From: DATLWN01 sp964422615
Lineage (GTDB): Bacteria; Pseudomonadota; Zetaproteobacteria; Mariprofundales; Mariprofundaceae
Assembly: GCA_964422615.1 (NCBI GenBank)
Contig: CAYRBJ010000031.1
Location: 1 to 22,243, forward strand
Direction: 5' to 3'
Length of the DNA stretch: 22,243 nucleotides
Both the position numbers and the translations under genes were made by a program. The stretch's first letter is position 1; each line of letters opens with the position of its first letter. Below, in pieces: positions 8,559 through 18,312 of this stretch. A model generated the notes under the pieces. It saw nothing but the letters and a program-made list of their open reading frames with translations, ran no database searches and was not told the DNA's origin.

Positions 8559-10010
8559 ATGCCCCAGCAGCATATTGTCTTTGTCGCCTCCGAGGTGACA
8601 CCACTCGCCAAGACCGGTGGGCTGGCCGACGTCGTCGGCTCATTGCCGGCGGCCCTGCGCCGGCTCGGCCACGATGTCACGGTCATCACGCCGCTGTATC
8701 GCCAGCACCTCGACCCGGCGGTGTTCAAGCCCGGCGACCCGACCAGGACGGTCTCCCTGTGGATCGGCGGCACCATGCGCCCGGTGCCACTGCATGAGGC
8801 TGACATCGGAGGCCAGCGCTTCATCCTGGTCGAACAGGACGACCTTTTCGACCGCGACGGCCTGTACGGACCTCCGGGCGAAGCCTATGCGGACAACCTG
8901 CTGCGTTATGCGCTGTTCACCCGCGCCGCGCTGGAGGCCGCCGCCCTGCTGGACACACCGGTGGATCTGTTCCACTGCCATGACTGGCAGACAGCCCTGC
9001 TGCCGCTCCTGCTGAAGACCCAGTACCAGTACCATGCCGGCATTGCCCATGCCGGCACCGTGTTCACAATCCACAATCTGGCCTACCAGGGCATCTTCCC
9101 GGCCCTGCACATCCCGCACGTCGGCCTGCCACCGGAATACTTTCATTCGGAAGGCTATGAATTTTACGGCCAGATCAACTGCATGAAGGCCGGTATCATG
9201 ATGGCGGACCACATCACCACGGTCAGCCCCAGCTATGCCGAGGAGATCCTGACCCCCGAATACGGCTGCCATCTGGAAGGCTTCCTGGCGAAACACCGGC
9301 ACAAGCTGTCCGGCATCGTCAACGGCCTGGATACCGTCGCCTGGGATCCGGCCACGGACGCCACCCTGCCTGACCGTTTCGAGGCCAGCCGCACCACCGG
9401 CAAGAAGCGCTGCAAACAGGCCCTGCAGATGGAGTTCGGTTTCTCCCCTGAGCCAGGCTCGCCGATGCTGGCCATGATCTCCAGGCTGGTGGAACAGAAG
9501 GGCGTGGACCTGCTGCTGCCCTGCATCCCGGACTGGGTGCGCCAGGGTTACCAGATGGCCTTCCTGGGTAGCGGCGACATGCTTTACGAGGCGGCACTGA
9601 AGAAGCTCGCACACAACCACCCCCGGCAGATCCACTTCTTCCGCGGCTTTAACGAAGCATTGGCCCGTCGTATCTACGCCGGCAGCGACATCTTCCTGAT
9701 GCCATCGCGCTTCGAGCCCTGCGGTTTGAGCCAACTGATGGCAATGCGCTACGGTTCGGTACCGGTCGTACGCGCCACCGGCGGTCTGATCGACACGGTG
9801 GCCGATTACGATGCCGGCCGCCGGACATCCACCGGCTTCTCGTTCACCGACGCCAATGCCCCGTCGCTGGCCAAGGCCGTGAACCAGGCCATTGCGGTCT
9901 ATCGCCGTCCCGCCGCCTGGAACCCGCTGCGTACCCGGGCCATGCGCCGCGATTCGTCCTGGGATGCCTCGGCCCGGGCGTACGCGGCGCTGTACGGGGC
10001 GCTACCATGA
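8559..10010 (+). CDS. glgA: Glycogen synthase (ADP-glucose type)
   Basis: A 483-residue GT5 glycosyltransferase that adds glucose from ADP-glucose to the end of an alpha-1,4-glucan. The N-terminal domain carries VASEVTPLAKTGGLADVVGSLP (9-30), which includes the ADP-glucose-binding KTGGLADV loop. The C-terminal GT-B domain has SRLVEQKG (308-315) and the catalytic-loop motif SRFEPCGLSQL (383-393, E386). The length matches the family (about 477 in E. coli). The ATG at 8559 was chosen over one eight codons upstream because GGAGG lies four bases before it and the protein then starts just ahead of the first strand, as in homologs. The stop overlaps the glucokinase start by four bases (ATGA), so the two are translationally coupled. 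No glgB or glgC lies nearby. Confidence 0.96.
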   Translation: MPQQHIVFVASEVTPLAKTGGLADVVGSLPAALRRLGHDVTVITPLYRQHLDPAVFKPGDPTRTVSLWIGGTMRPVPLHEADIGGQRFILVEQDDLFDRDGLYGPPGEAYADNLLRYALFTRAALEAAALLDTPVDLFHCHDWQTALLPLLLKTQYQYHAGIAHAGTVFTIHNLAYQGIFPALHIPHVGLPPEYFHSEGYEFYGQINCMKAGIMMADHITTVSPSYAEEILTPEYGCHLEGFLAKHRHKLSGIVNGLDTVAWDPATDATLPDRFEASRTTGKKRCKQALQMEFGFSPEPGSPMLAMISRLVEQKGVDLLLPCIPDWVRQGYQMAFLGSGDMLYEAALKKLAHNHPRQIHFFRGFNEALARRIYAGSDIFLMPSRFEPCGLSQLMAMRYGSVPVVRATGGLIDTVADYDAGRRTSTGFSFTDANAPSLAKAVNQAIAVYRRPAAWNPLRTRAMRRDSSWDASARAYAALYGALP

Positions 10011-10954
10011 CCCAGCGCGTAGTACTCGCCGCCGACGTCGGCGGCACCAATATCCGCACCGCCGTTGTCGACGAGAAGGGGGGTATCCATGCCCGCCACC
10101 GCTGGCAGGCGGAACTGCACAGGCTGCATACCACCTCGGCGGACGAGGCCGCCGATCAGGTGTTGCACGCACTGGAGGAAAGCTTCCGGCCTCTGATGGA
10201 CACCCCGGATATCGCGGCGGTCGGTATCGGGTTCCCCGGATTCTTCCGTGGCGACAGCGGCGAGCTTGCCTCCTCGCCGAACCTGCCGAGCCTGTTGGAT
10301 TTCCCCTTGGCTTCGAGGCTGCAAGCGATGCTCGGCCTGCCCGTGCACGTGCACAACGATGCCCTGGCCGCCTGCCTTGGCGAGTTCCGCTTCGGCGCCG
10401 GCCGTGGCCTGTCGCATCTGATGCATGCCACACTGGGCACCGGCGTCGGCGGCGGCGTGATCATCGACCATGTGCCCTATGCCGGAGAAGGAGGCATGTC
10501 CATGGAATTCGGGCACCTGCGCGTGGTCGATCAGGATCAGCCGGATGCCCGCCATTGCGGTTGCGGCGGCCGCGGATGCCTGGAGACCTACGCCTCAGCC
10601 TCGGCGGTGGCCGCCCGCTTTGCGGAGGCATCCGGCCGGAAAGGCATCACCCCGATCGAGATCCACGAACTGGCCGGGAAGGGCGATGCGCTTGCGAGAA
10701 AGATACTGGAGGATGCTGGAAGCTACCTGGGACAGGCGATCGCCGAGGCGGCCAAGCTGTTGGACATCCGCACGATGACGGTCGGCGGCGGCCTCAGCCT
10801 GGCATGGGAATGGCTGTATCCGCCCCTGATGCGCCGCCTGGAAGAACGGGTGATCCCGCCGCATCGAGGCCAGATCCGCGTGCTGCAGTCCACGCTGAAG
10901 GACGATGCGGGCCTGTTGGGTGCGGCAGCCCTCGCCCTGGATCCGCGCCCCTGA
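10007..10954 (+). CDS. glk: ROK-family glucokinase
   Basis: A 315-residue ROK sugar kinase. The N-terminal phosphate loop is LAADVGGTNIRTAV (7-20). The catalytic Asp is D118 in HNDALAACLGE. The glycine-rich GTGVGGGVI (144-152) and the sugar-binding MEFGH motif (166-170) follow. The ROK zinc site HCGCGGRGCLE (183-193) gives C184, C186, C191 and H170 as likely ligands. The EFGH and zinc motifs together favour glucose as substrate; N-acetylglucosamine or another hexose remains possible. It would phosphorylate glucose released from the glucan, supplying glucose-6-phosphate to Pgi. Its start overlaps the glgA stop by four bases. It ends ten bases from the convergent phosphorylase gene, with no clear terminator between them. 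Confidence 0.9.
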   Translation: MTQRVVLAADVGGTNIRTAVVDEKGGIHARHRWQAELHRLHTTSADEAADQVLHALEESFRPLMDTPDIAAVGIGFPGFFRGDSGELASSPNLPSLLDFPLASRLQAMLGLPVHVHNDALAACLGEFRFGAGRGLSHLMHATLGTGVGGGVIIDHVPYAGEGGMSMEFGHLRVVDQDQPDARHCGCGGRGCLETYASASAVAARFAEASGRKGITPIEIHELAGKGDALARKILEDAGSYLGQAIAEAAKLLDIRTMTVGGGLSLAWEWLYPPLMRRLEERVIPPHRGQIRVLQSTLKDDAGLLGAAALALDPRP

Positions 10955-10964
10955 TCCACCAGGC

Positions 10965-13523
10965 TCACAGCATGGTCATCAGCCCCATGGCCATCGGATG
11001 CGGTAGGTCTGGATGTGTCGGGTACATGCGCACCTGAAAACGGTAATTGCCGGTATCATCCGGCCGGATATTGGCGCCATAGATGCCATCGCTCTCATGC
11101 GCCAGTTCCACCACGCCGTCGCGCTTGTAATCGCCATCCCGCGCCGGACGGAAGAATATCACCTCCACCCGCACATCCTCCGGCGATAGGCCGGCGAGAT
11201 CCGCCTTCACGCGTAGCAGAATATCCTCGCCGACATTCCAGGTGCCGTACTGCGGGATGGTGTCAGCCTGATCGAGCCTGGTCTGCGGCCAGGCCGCCCG
11301 TACTCTGGACTTCCAGGTGGCCAGTTCCTTGGCACGCTGGAAACCGTCGGCGCTCAACTCCTGGCCATGGCGAGAAGCGGGTACATAGAAGCGCTCCGCA
11401 TACTCGGCCACCATGCGATCGGTGTTGAAATACGGGATGCTGGTGATCATGGCACGCTTGGAGATATAGACCCAGTCGTCGGAAAATCCTCGCTCACTGC
11501 GCCGGTAATAGGTTGGGATCACGTCGTGCTGCAGCACGTGATACAGCGAATCGGCATCCTCGGCATCGCGCAACTGCTCGTCGCCGATATCACGCTCGCC
11601 GCCGATGATCCAGCCATTGTCGCCCTGGAAGCCCTCCGGCCACCAGCCGTCGAGGACGGACAGGTTCGGGGCGCCGTTCATCGCGGCCTTCATGCCGGAG
11701 GTGCCGGAGGCCTCCATCGGCCTGCGGGGACTGTTCATCCACACGTCCACACCGCTCAGCAGATAACGCGACAGGGTCATGTCATAGCCCTCGATCATCA
11801 GCACGCGTCCCATGAACTCGGGTTTGCGCGCGATATTGTGAATGCGGCGGATCAGCGCCTGCCCCGGCTCATCGGCCGGATGGGCCTTGCCCGCAAACAG
11901 GAAGATCACCGGCTTTCCGACCTCGTCCAGCATCTGCTTCAGGCGAGCCTCGTCATGGAAAAGCAGGGTGGCGCGCTTGTAGGTTGCAAAACGCCGGGCG
12001 AATCCGATCACCAGGGTGCGCACATCGAAATCGGCCGTCATCTGCCGCACCAGTTCCCCACTCTCGCCGTTGCGCTTGGCCTGATACAGCAGGCGTTCGC
12101 GAATATAATGCAACATACGCTGCTTGTTGGTCTGATGGATGCTCCAGAACAGATGATCCGGAATCTCATGGATGCTTTCCCAGAACGCAGGATCCTGCAA
12201 ACGCCCGCGCCAACGGGCGCCGAGTTCCTGATCGAAGGTGGCAATCCATTCCTGGGTCAGCCACGTCTTTACATGCACGCCATTGGTCACGGAGGTGACC
12301 GGATTCTCCTCCGGGGCGATGTCCGGCCACATGTCCTGGCACATCTCAGAGCTGATGATGCCGTGCAGCCTGGATACACCGTTCTGATAGGAGGAGCCGC
12401 GGATAGCCAAGGCGGTCTGGTTGAACCCTCCGCTACCATGACCGAAATCTCCGCGGCCAAGCGCGTGCAGGCGCTCACGTGAGATGCCGAGCTGTTCGGT
12501 GTAGTGGCCCATATACTGGTCGAACAACTCCAGTGCGAAGATGTCATGGCCGGCCGGTACCGGCGTATGGGTGGTGAACACCGTCGAGGCCGACACCAGC
12601 TCGATGGCCTGATCGAACGTCAGCCCATGGGATTGCACATACTCGCGGGCACGTTCCAGCACGATGAAGGCGGCGTGCCCTTCATTGGCATGCCAGGCCG
12701 TCGGATTCGTCCCGACCGCACGCAGGGCCCGTACACCGCCGATGCCCAGGCACATTTCCTGTTTGATGCGATTCTCAAGCCCTCCGCCGTAGAGCTGGTG
12801 GGTGATTCCCCGGTCCTCGGCCGTGTTAGCCTCGATATCGGCATCGAGCAAAAGCATGCGGATATGCCCGACCCTGGCCTCCCACATCTTCAGATGCAGC
12901 TGACGCCCCGGAAATTCCACGGCAACCATCAGATCCTTATTGTCCTTATCCTTCAGAGGCTCGATGCACAGGTCTTCGAAACGGTTGTCCTGGTAGGTGG
13001 CGACCTGGGCACCATGGACATCGATGCTCTGGAGAAAGTAACCATTGCGGTACAAAAGGCCGACACCGGTGAACGGCAATCCGAGATCGCTGGCCGATTT
13101 GCAGTGGTCGCCAGCCAGGATGCCAAGCCCTCCGGAATAGATGGGCAGCGATTCGTGCAGGCCGAACTCGGCCGAAAAATAGGCAATCACATGATTCCTG
13201 TTGTCCTTGAAATGGGCCGGGAACCACAACAGTTCCTCTTTCAGGTAGGAGTCGAAATCCGCCAGGGCTCCGTGATACAGGGATAGATAGGCGCGATCGT
13301 TCGCCATCTCCTCCAGCCGGACCTGACTGATCCGGCGCAGAAACAGCCTCGGATTGTGACCGCACATGCTCCACAGGCCTTCGTCCATCTGGCGGAAAAG
13401 GTTGCGTGCCCGGGCATGCCACGAAAACCACAGGTCCCCGGCAATCTCCTCGAGGCGTGACAGCGCTTCGGGAATCTTCGGGCGAATCTGGAAACTGAAC
13501 ATCTGAGGCTCGGTATTGCGCAC
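10965..13523 (-). CDS. glgP: Alpha-glucan phosphorylase (DUF3417 type)
   Basis: An 852-residue PLP enzyme that releases glucose-1-phosphate from alpha-1,4-glucans. It is the short-family type found in many bacteria and archaea, not the E. coli GlgP/MalP type. Residues about 10-110 form the N-terminal DUF3417 domain (EIAGDLWFSWHARARNLF). Then come GGLGILAGDHCKSASDLGLP, the phosphate-site RRFATYKR and the PLP lysine within EASGTSGMKAAMNGAPNLS (about residue 612). The last 90 residues (from QYGTWNVGED) form a beta-rich tail. The frame opens at TTG 13538; I prefer the GTG at 13523 because GGGAG lies eight bases before it. The ATG at 13502 is a third option. It is convergent with glgA-glk. Together they cover glucan synthesis and breakdown. 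Confidence 0.95.
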   Translation of the reverse strand: MRNTEPQMFSFQIRPKIPEALSRLEEIAGDLWFSWHARARNLFRQMDEGLWSMCGHNPRLFLRRISQVRLEEMANDRAYLSLYHGALADFDSYLKEELLWFPAHFKDNRNHVIAYFSAEFGLHESLPIYSGGLGILAGDHCKSASDLGLPFTGVGLLYRNGYFLQSIDVHGAQVATYQDNRFEDLCIEPLKDKDNKDLMVAVEFPGRQLHLKMWEARVGHIRMLLLDADIEANTAEDRGITHQLYGGGLENRIKQEMCLGIGGVRALRAVGTNPTAWHANEGHAAFIVLERAREYVQSHGLTFDQAIELVSASTVFTTHTPVPAGHDIFALELFDQYMGHYTEQLGISRERLHALGRGDFGHGSGGFNQTALAIRGSSYQNGVSRLHGIISSEMCQDMWPDIAPEENPVTSVTNGVHVKTWLTQEWIATFDQELGARWRGRLQDPAFWESIHEIPDHLFWSIHQTNKQRMLHYIRERLLYQAKRNGESGELVRQMTADFDVRTLVIGFARRFATYKRATLLFHDEARLKQMLDEVGKPVIFLFAGKAHPADEPGQALIRRIHNIARKPEFMGRVLMIEGYDMTLSRYLLSGVDVWMNSPRRPMEASGTSGMKAAMNGAPNLSVLDGWWPEGFQGDNGWIIGGERDIGDEQLRDAEDADSLYHVLQHDVIPTYYRRSERGFSDDWVYISKRAMITSIPYFNTDRMVAEYAERFYVPASRHGQELSADGFQRAKELATWKSRVRAAWPQTRLDQADTIPQYGTWNVGEDILLRVKADLAGLSPEDVRVEVIFFRPARDGDYKRDGVVELAHESDGIYGANIRPDDTGNYRFQVRMYPTHPDLPHPMAMGLMTML

Positions 13524-13624
13524 GTGCTCCACTCCCAATCAACCGCTTCGTCTTCGGCCCCCGCTGACCATTGTGAACAGTCTGCGCATGCAGATATCAA
13601 CGTCAACGTCGGGACCGTCGAACA

Positions 13625-14188
13625 TCAGGACCCTCCCAGCAGTGCCTGCTTCAGATCCGCATCGGCCGGATGGCGCCCCAACCACACCGACAGCAGCGCC
13701 CGTTGGAAATCCGCGCCGTCGATATGCCCCCGCAACTGCCCGTTCAGGAATACCTCCGTCGTACCGTCCGGCAACAGGTCGAAACGGTAGACATCGCCCC
13801 GGTGCGTCTCGACAAACATGGCGTTGAAGTGGTCGAGACGCGGGCGCAGGGCATGCATGGCCGATTTTCCCTGGTTGTCCTCGAACCCGTCGTTCCAGCC
13901 TTCGGCCATCCGCTTCTGGCTGACGCCATCATAGATGAAATGCATGACGACACGCTTGGCGCCTGTGTCGGCCAGCACGGCGCCGGTGCTGGAAAGCCTG
14001 TGCTCCGTATACAGGGCCGCGGCATAGATGTGCAGGAAGAACTTGGTGCGGATGCCGGCACCATTAAGCACCAGTTGCTGACCGGCCAGCTTCTCCTGCT
14101 GAGGGAATACGATCCCATCCACCTCGGCCGCCACCGCCGCCGAAGCCCCCACGCAGAGCAGGATCAGCGCAAACAAGCCCTTTCGCAT
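13625..14188 (-). CDS. Periplasmic chalcone isomerase-like protein
   Basis: A 187-residue protein with a Sec signal peptide (MRKGLFALILLCVGASAAVAA, cleavage near residue 21). The mature part has the chalcone-isomerase-like pattern of bacterial Chalcone_3 proteins: a start of VDGIVFPQQEKLAGQQLVLNG, then GIRTKFFLHIYAAALYTE, a KRVVMHFIYDGVS strand and WNDGFEDN. The C-terminus has LNGQLRGHIDGADFQRALLSVWLG. The plant enzyme's flavonoid chemistry should not be assumed; the bacterial proteins are mostly uncharacterised and may bind a lipid-like ligand. The frame extends 34 codons upstream, but the ATG at 14188 has GGGGGAGG seven bases before it and starts the signal peptide. It lies between the phosphorylase and HD-GYP genes on the same strand. 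Confidence 0.85.
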   Translation of the reverse strand: MRKGLFALILLCVGASAAVAAEVDGIVFPQQEKLAGQQLVLNGAGIRTKFFLHIYAAALYTEHRLSSTGAVLADTGAKRVVMHFIYDGVSQKRMAEGWNDGFEDNQGKSAMHALRPRLDHFNAMFVETHRGDVYRFDLLPDGTTEVFLNGQLRGHIDGADFQRALLSVWLGRHPADADLKQALLGGS

Positions 14189-14221
14189 ATCGCATCCTCC
14201 CCCTGGACGATGAACCCATGA

Positions 14222-14250
14222 TGGCACATCGGCTACAAGCCAGGATGCCA
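14222..14250. repeat. Imperfect inverted repeat upstream of the chalcone-like gene
   Basis: The plus strand reads TGGCA, CATC, GGCT, loop ACA, AGCC, AGGA, TGCCA. The outer 5-bp and inner 4-bp arms pair perfectly and the 4-base segments between them do not. It sits between the HD-GYP stop and the chalcone-like start, 34 bases before that start. It could be a weak terminator, a leader structure or an operator. It has no T-run on either side. Confidence 0.3.
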
Positions 14251-14290
14251 ACCTTACCGCATGGGCATGGCTTTTCCCGATCTGGCCCAA

Positions 14291-16552
14291 TCAGTGGTCA
14301 AAACGAAACCCGTCGGCAAACACCGCCAAACACGCATTCACCACGTCGGCATCATAGCGTATGCCACTGTGATCACTGATCTCGGCGATGGCCACCTCGT
14401 GCCCCAACCCGGGGCGGTAGGGACGATGCGAGGTCATGGCCTCCATCACGTCGGCCACTGCGACGATCCTCGCCTCCAGGCGTATCTGCTCTCCCTTCAG
14501 GCCCTGCGGATATCCGGAGCCGTCCATACGCTCGTGATGCTGGTAGGCGACCTCGGCCACCGGCCAGGGGAAATGGACATCCTTCAGGATATCGTAACCG
14601 ATCTTCGGATGCATCCTGACCATCAGGAATTCCATCTCGTTCAGATGGCTAGGCTTGCTCAGGATCTCCGCTGGTATGTTGATCTTGCCGATATCATGGA
14701 TCGTGGCCCCCATATGAATACCCTGCAGGGCATCCTCATCCAGCCCCATCCGGCGGGCGATGGCAACCGCCAGTTTAGCCACCTGCCGCTGGTGACCGGC
14801 CGTATACGGATCCCTCGCTTCCACCGCCTTGGTGATGGCCACGATGGTCTCATCGAGATTCTGGCGCATCAGGGCCAGATGCTGTTCGTTGAGCCTCAGG
14901 GCCTCGTCGCGCTCAAGGCGAACACGCAGCATATTGACGCCGAAGGCGAGATCGCCGGCCATCTCCTCGAGCAGTCTGATTTCATCGTCGGCGAAGGCGT
15001 TTGCCTCATCCGCATAGACATGCAGCACACCGAATGCGCCCCCCGTTTCTCCCTTCAAGGGCAGAGCGACGCTCGATGCACATCCGGCCTTGAGCAGTGA
15101 CGCCTTCCAGTCGTGATGGGGCTCGCCGGCGATGTCCCGGGCGATCTGCGTCTTGCCGGTGCGGACGGCGCGGCCGGTCGGGCCCACCGAGCGCGCGTCA
15201 TCGCCCCACCCCGGCCGGATCTCCCCCAGAAGATCCTTCGGCACATTGGAGCTGGCCATAATCTCGACATCCTTGGCTGCATTGTCACATGCATAACCGA
15301 CCCAGGCCATGCGATAGCCGCGCTGTTCGACGATCGCCATGCAGATGGACCGCATCAACTCGGCCTCATCGGTGGCATGCACCAGCTCGCGGTTGACCGT
15401 GCCCAATGCTGCCAGCGCCCGGTTGGCATGCCTCAGCGCCTGTTCGGCTTTCTTCACCTCGATGGTGTCCCAGGCTAGATCGGCAAGCTGCGACACCATG
15501 TCGATATCCCGATCGTCATAGGGTTGCGGCTTGTTGCCGATGCCGATGGCCGCCACCACCCTGTCACTGCGCAGGATCGGCACGGTGAGTATCCGCGACA
15601 CCTCGGCATGGCCTTCGGGCATCCCCTTCTTATCGGGCAAAGCGGGGTAATCGTCGTAGATGACCGGCTTTCTGCTTCGGATGGCATCCGCCCAGACACC
15701 GGCCTTGCTGACCTGATAGCTCATGCCGGCGCCCTCGGCCGTGCACATGCTTTCGATGGTATGGGTCGACCAGGCCTGCAGCGAGATCGTTTCCTGATCC
15801 TGGTCCACGAAATGGAAAAAGCCGATATTGCTGCCCGTCAGCTCTTCGGCGATATCGAGGGTTGCCTGCATCAGCCGTCGATGGTCGAGCTTGGGCGCCA
15901 TATCGGTCAGGCGCAGCCGGGCCTGCAGCAGCATCTCGTTGTACTTGCGCTCGGTGATGTCCCAATAGATGCCGAGTACGCCCGTGATCTGGCCTTGCTC
16001 ATCACGCATGGGCGTTTTGACGGTCTGAACCGCGACCTCCCTGCCGTCTATGAAGGCCGCTTCCTCAATGTCGATGGTCTCGCCGCGCTCGATCACCCTT
16101 TTGTCGTCGGCCCGGTACTTGCGCACCAGCTTGGGGGGAAGAAACTCGGCATCCCGTCTGCCGATGATATCCTTCGGCGACTCCAGGCCCAAAACCCGGG
16201 CATGTGTCATATTGCACGCCACATAGGTCAGATCGGGGGCTTTCATGAAGATGCCCTGCGGCAAAGCGTCGATCAGTGCCCGGAAGCGGTGCTCGCTGTG
16301 CATCACCAGCTTCTGCAGCTTGTTCAGCGCCGCTGTGGCCTCCCTTGTCTTATCCTGCATCCGTCCGTCGATCTTCCGGACGCGTTTGCCCTGTTTCTCG
16401 AGCGGCAGCGACTTCAGGCGCTCTTTCACCTGCTCGGAGCGAGCTTTCCCTGTAGGCCGCTTGGACATCGCCGATCTAGCCGGTTCTGGATAAAGAAGGT
16501 CGGTGCTGCAACGCAGTCCCTCTAGCCATTGGTCGATATCCCCCTCCGCCAT
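14291..16552 (-). CDS. PAS-GAF-GAF-HD-GYP cyclic di-GMP phosphodiesterase
   Basis: A protein of about 753 residues. A basic, helical N-terminus (to about 85) is followed by a PAS domain (about 86-205, ending YWDITERKYNE), a GAF-like sensor domain (about 215-365, with AGVWADAIRSRKPVIYDDY), a second GAF domain (about 390-545) and an HD-GYP domain (565-750). The HD pair is in ATIHDIGKINIP (near 617), with TAGHQRQ before it, and the GYP motif is HHERMDGSGYP (near 672). These are intact, so it should hydrolyse cyclic di-GMP. There are no transmembrane segments, so sensing is cytoplasmic. The start is uncertain: TTG 16555, ATG 16552 or ATG 16468 (MSKRPTGK...) are all open and none has a good ribosome binding site; the last is a serious alternative. 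It is divergent from tgt. Confidence 0.92.
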   Translation of the reverse strand: MAEGDIDQWLEGLRCSTDLLYPEPARSAMSKRPTGKARSEQVKERLKSLPLEKQGKRVRKIDGRMQDKTREATAALNKLQKLVMHSEHRFRALIDALPQGIFMKAPDLTYVACNMTHARVLGLESPKDIIGRRDAEFLPPKLVRKYRADDKRVIERGETIDIEEAAFIDGREVAVQTVKTPMRDEQGQITGVLGIYWDITERKYNEMLLQARLRLTDMAPKLDHRRLMQATLDIAEELTGSNIGFFHFVDQDQETISLQAWSTHTIESMCTAEGAGMSYQVSKAGVWADAIRSRKPVIYDDYPALPDKKGMPEGHAEVSRILTVPILRSDRVVAAIGIGNKPQPYDDRDIDMVSQLADLAWDTIEVKKAEQALRHANRALAALGTVNRELVHATDEAELMRSICMAIVEQRGYRMAWVGYACDNAAKDVEIMASSNVPKDLLGEIRPGWGDDARSVGPTGRAVRTGKTQIARDIAGEPHHDWKASLLKAGCASSVALPLKGETGGAFGVLHVYADEANAFADDEIRLLEEMAGDLAFGVNMLRVRLERDEALRLNEQHLALMRQNLDETIVAITKAVEARDPYTAGHQRQVAKLAVAIARRMGLDEDALQGIHMGATIHDIGKINIPAEILSKPSHLNEMEFLMVRMHPKIGYDILKDVHFPWPVAEVAYQHHERMDGSGYPQGLKGEQIRLEARIVAVADVMEAMTSHRPYRPGLGHEVAIAEISDHSGIRYDADVVNACLAVFADGFRFDH

Positions 16553-16760
16553 CAAGCCGGTCGGGCTTGGCGGCCGCCTGCGTGATGTCTACCCGGCGCA
16601 TCGCTTTCATTTCAACCCCACCACACCCGAACTCTTAAGAAAAATCCTAAAATGAATTCAATCATACTTAGTCGACACAACCACGGTGTGCAAGGTGGCA
16701 TTTCTACGCATATCCGCCTGCGCTTGCCGCTCCCGCCTTCCAGCGGCAGGCTGCGCCGCC
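16553..16760. promoter_or_regulatory. Divergent intergenic region between the HD-GYP gene and tgt
   Basis: This 208-base gap must hold the promoters for the HD-GYP gene (minus) and the tgt-sec cluster (plus). It contains one marked AT-rich pocket, about 16632-16672. The pocket includes TAAAAT (16648-16653, 5/6 to the -10 consensus) and CATACT (16663-16668) on the plus strand. No matching -35 box stands at the right distance, so I do not name a specific promoter. The tgt frame is open back to 16686, but that extension is Cys/Arg-rich and has no family counterpart. Confidence 0.45.
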
Positions 16761-17917
<1,157 letters not shown>

Positions 17918-17921
<4 letters not shown>

Positions 17922-18271
17922 ACCATATGATTTCGAGCATCCGGACCATCGGCGCCGCCGCCACGCTATGGCTGGCCACGTCTTCCACCGCCTATGCGGC
18001 CTCACCCTCGGAGGCGGGAGGGATCGTACAGCTGGCGCCACTGCTGTTGATCATGGTGGTGTTCTATTTCCTGCTGATCCGTCCGCAGCAAAAGCGACTG
18101 AAGGAGCACAAATCCTTGGTCGAAGGTATGAAGAAAGGCGACAAGGTCGTCACCGCCGGCGGTATCATCGGTACCGTGATCGATGTCTCCGATGACGAGA
18201 TCAGGGTGGAGATCGCCGAGGGCACCCGCGTACGTATCAAGCGGGACACCATCGTCGGCCTGAGCAAATAA
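17918..18271 (+). CDS. yajC: Sec translocon accessory protein YajC
   Basis: A 117-residue inner-membrane protein that associates with SecDF and SecYEG. The single transmembrane segment is about 38-54 (LAPLLLIMVVFYFLLIR), followed directly by the signature RPQQKRLKEHKSLVEGMKKGDKVVTAGG. The basic, beta-rich cytoplasmic tail ends at 117. Unlike E. coli YajC, it has a longer N-terminus (residues 1-28, ending SSTAYAA) that looks like a cleavable signal peptide. If it is cut, the mature protein would start just ahead of the membrane segment. The start overlaps the tgt stop by four bases; an in-frame ATG three codons in is an alternative. secD follows after 41 bases. Confidence 0.95.
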
Positions 18272-18312
18272 TCTGATACCCCGCCCGAAACCGGCAACGA
18301 AGGAACCCTGAC

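Noticed and set aside
9892..11037. A 381-codon plus-strand frame over the end of glgA and all of glk
   Set aside because: The product is Arg/Pro/Gly-rich and has no family pattern; the glk frame has intact ROK motifs. It is a shadow frame.
16686..16760. An N-terminal extension of tgt by 25 residues
   Set aside because: The added part is Cys/Arg/Ala-rich without family support, and Tgt proteins normally begin near the LRFDIL segment encoded from 16761.
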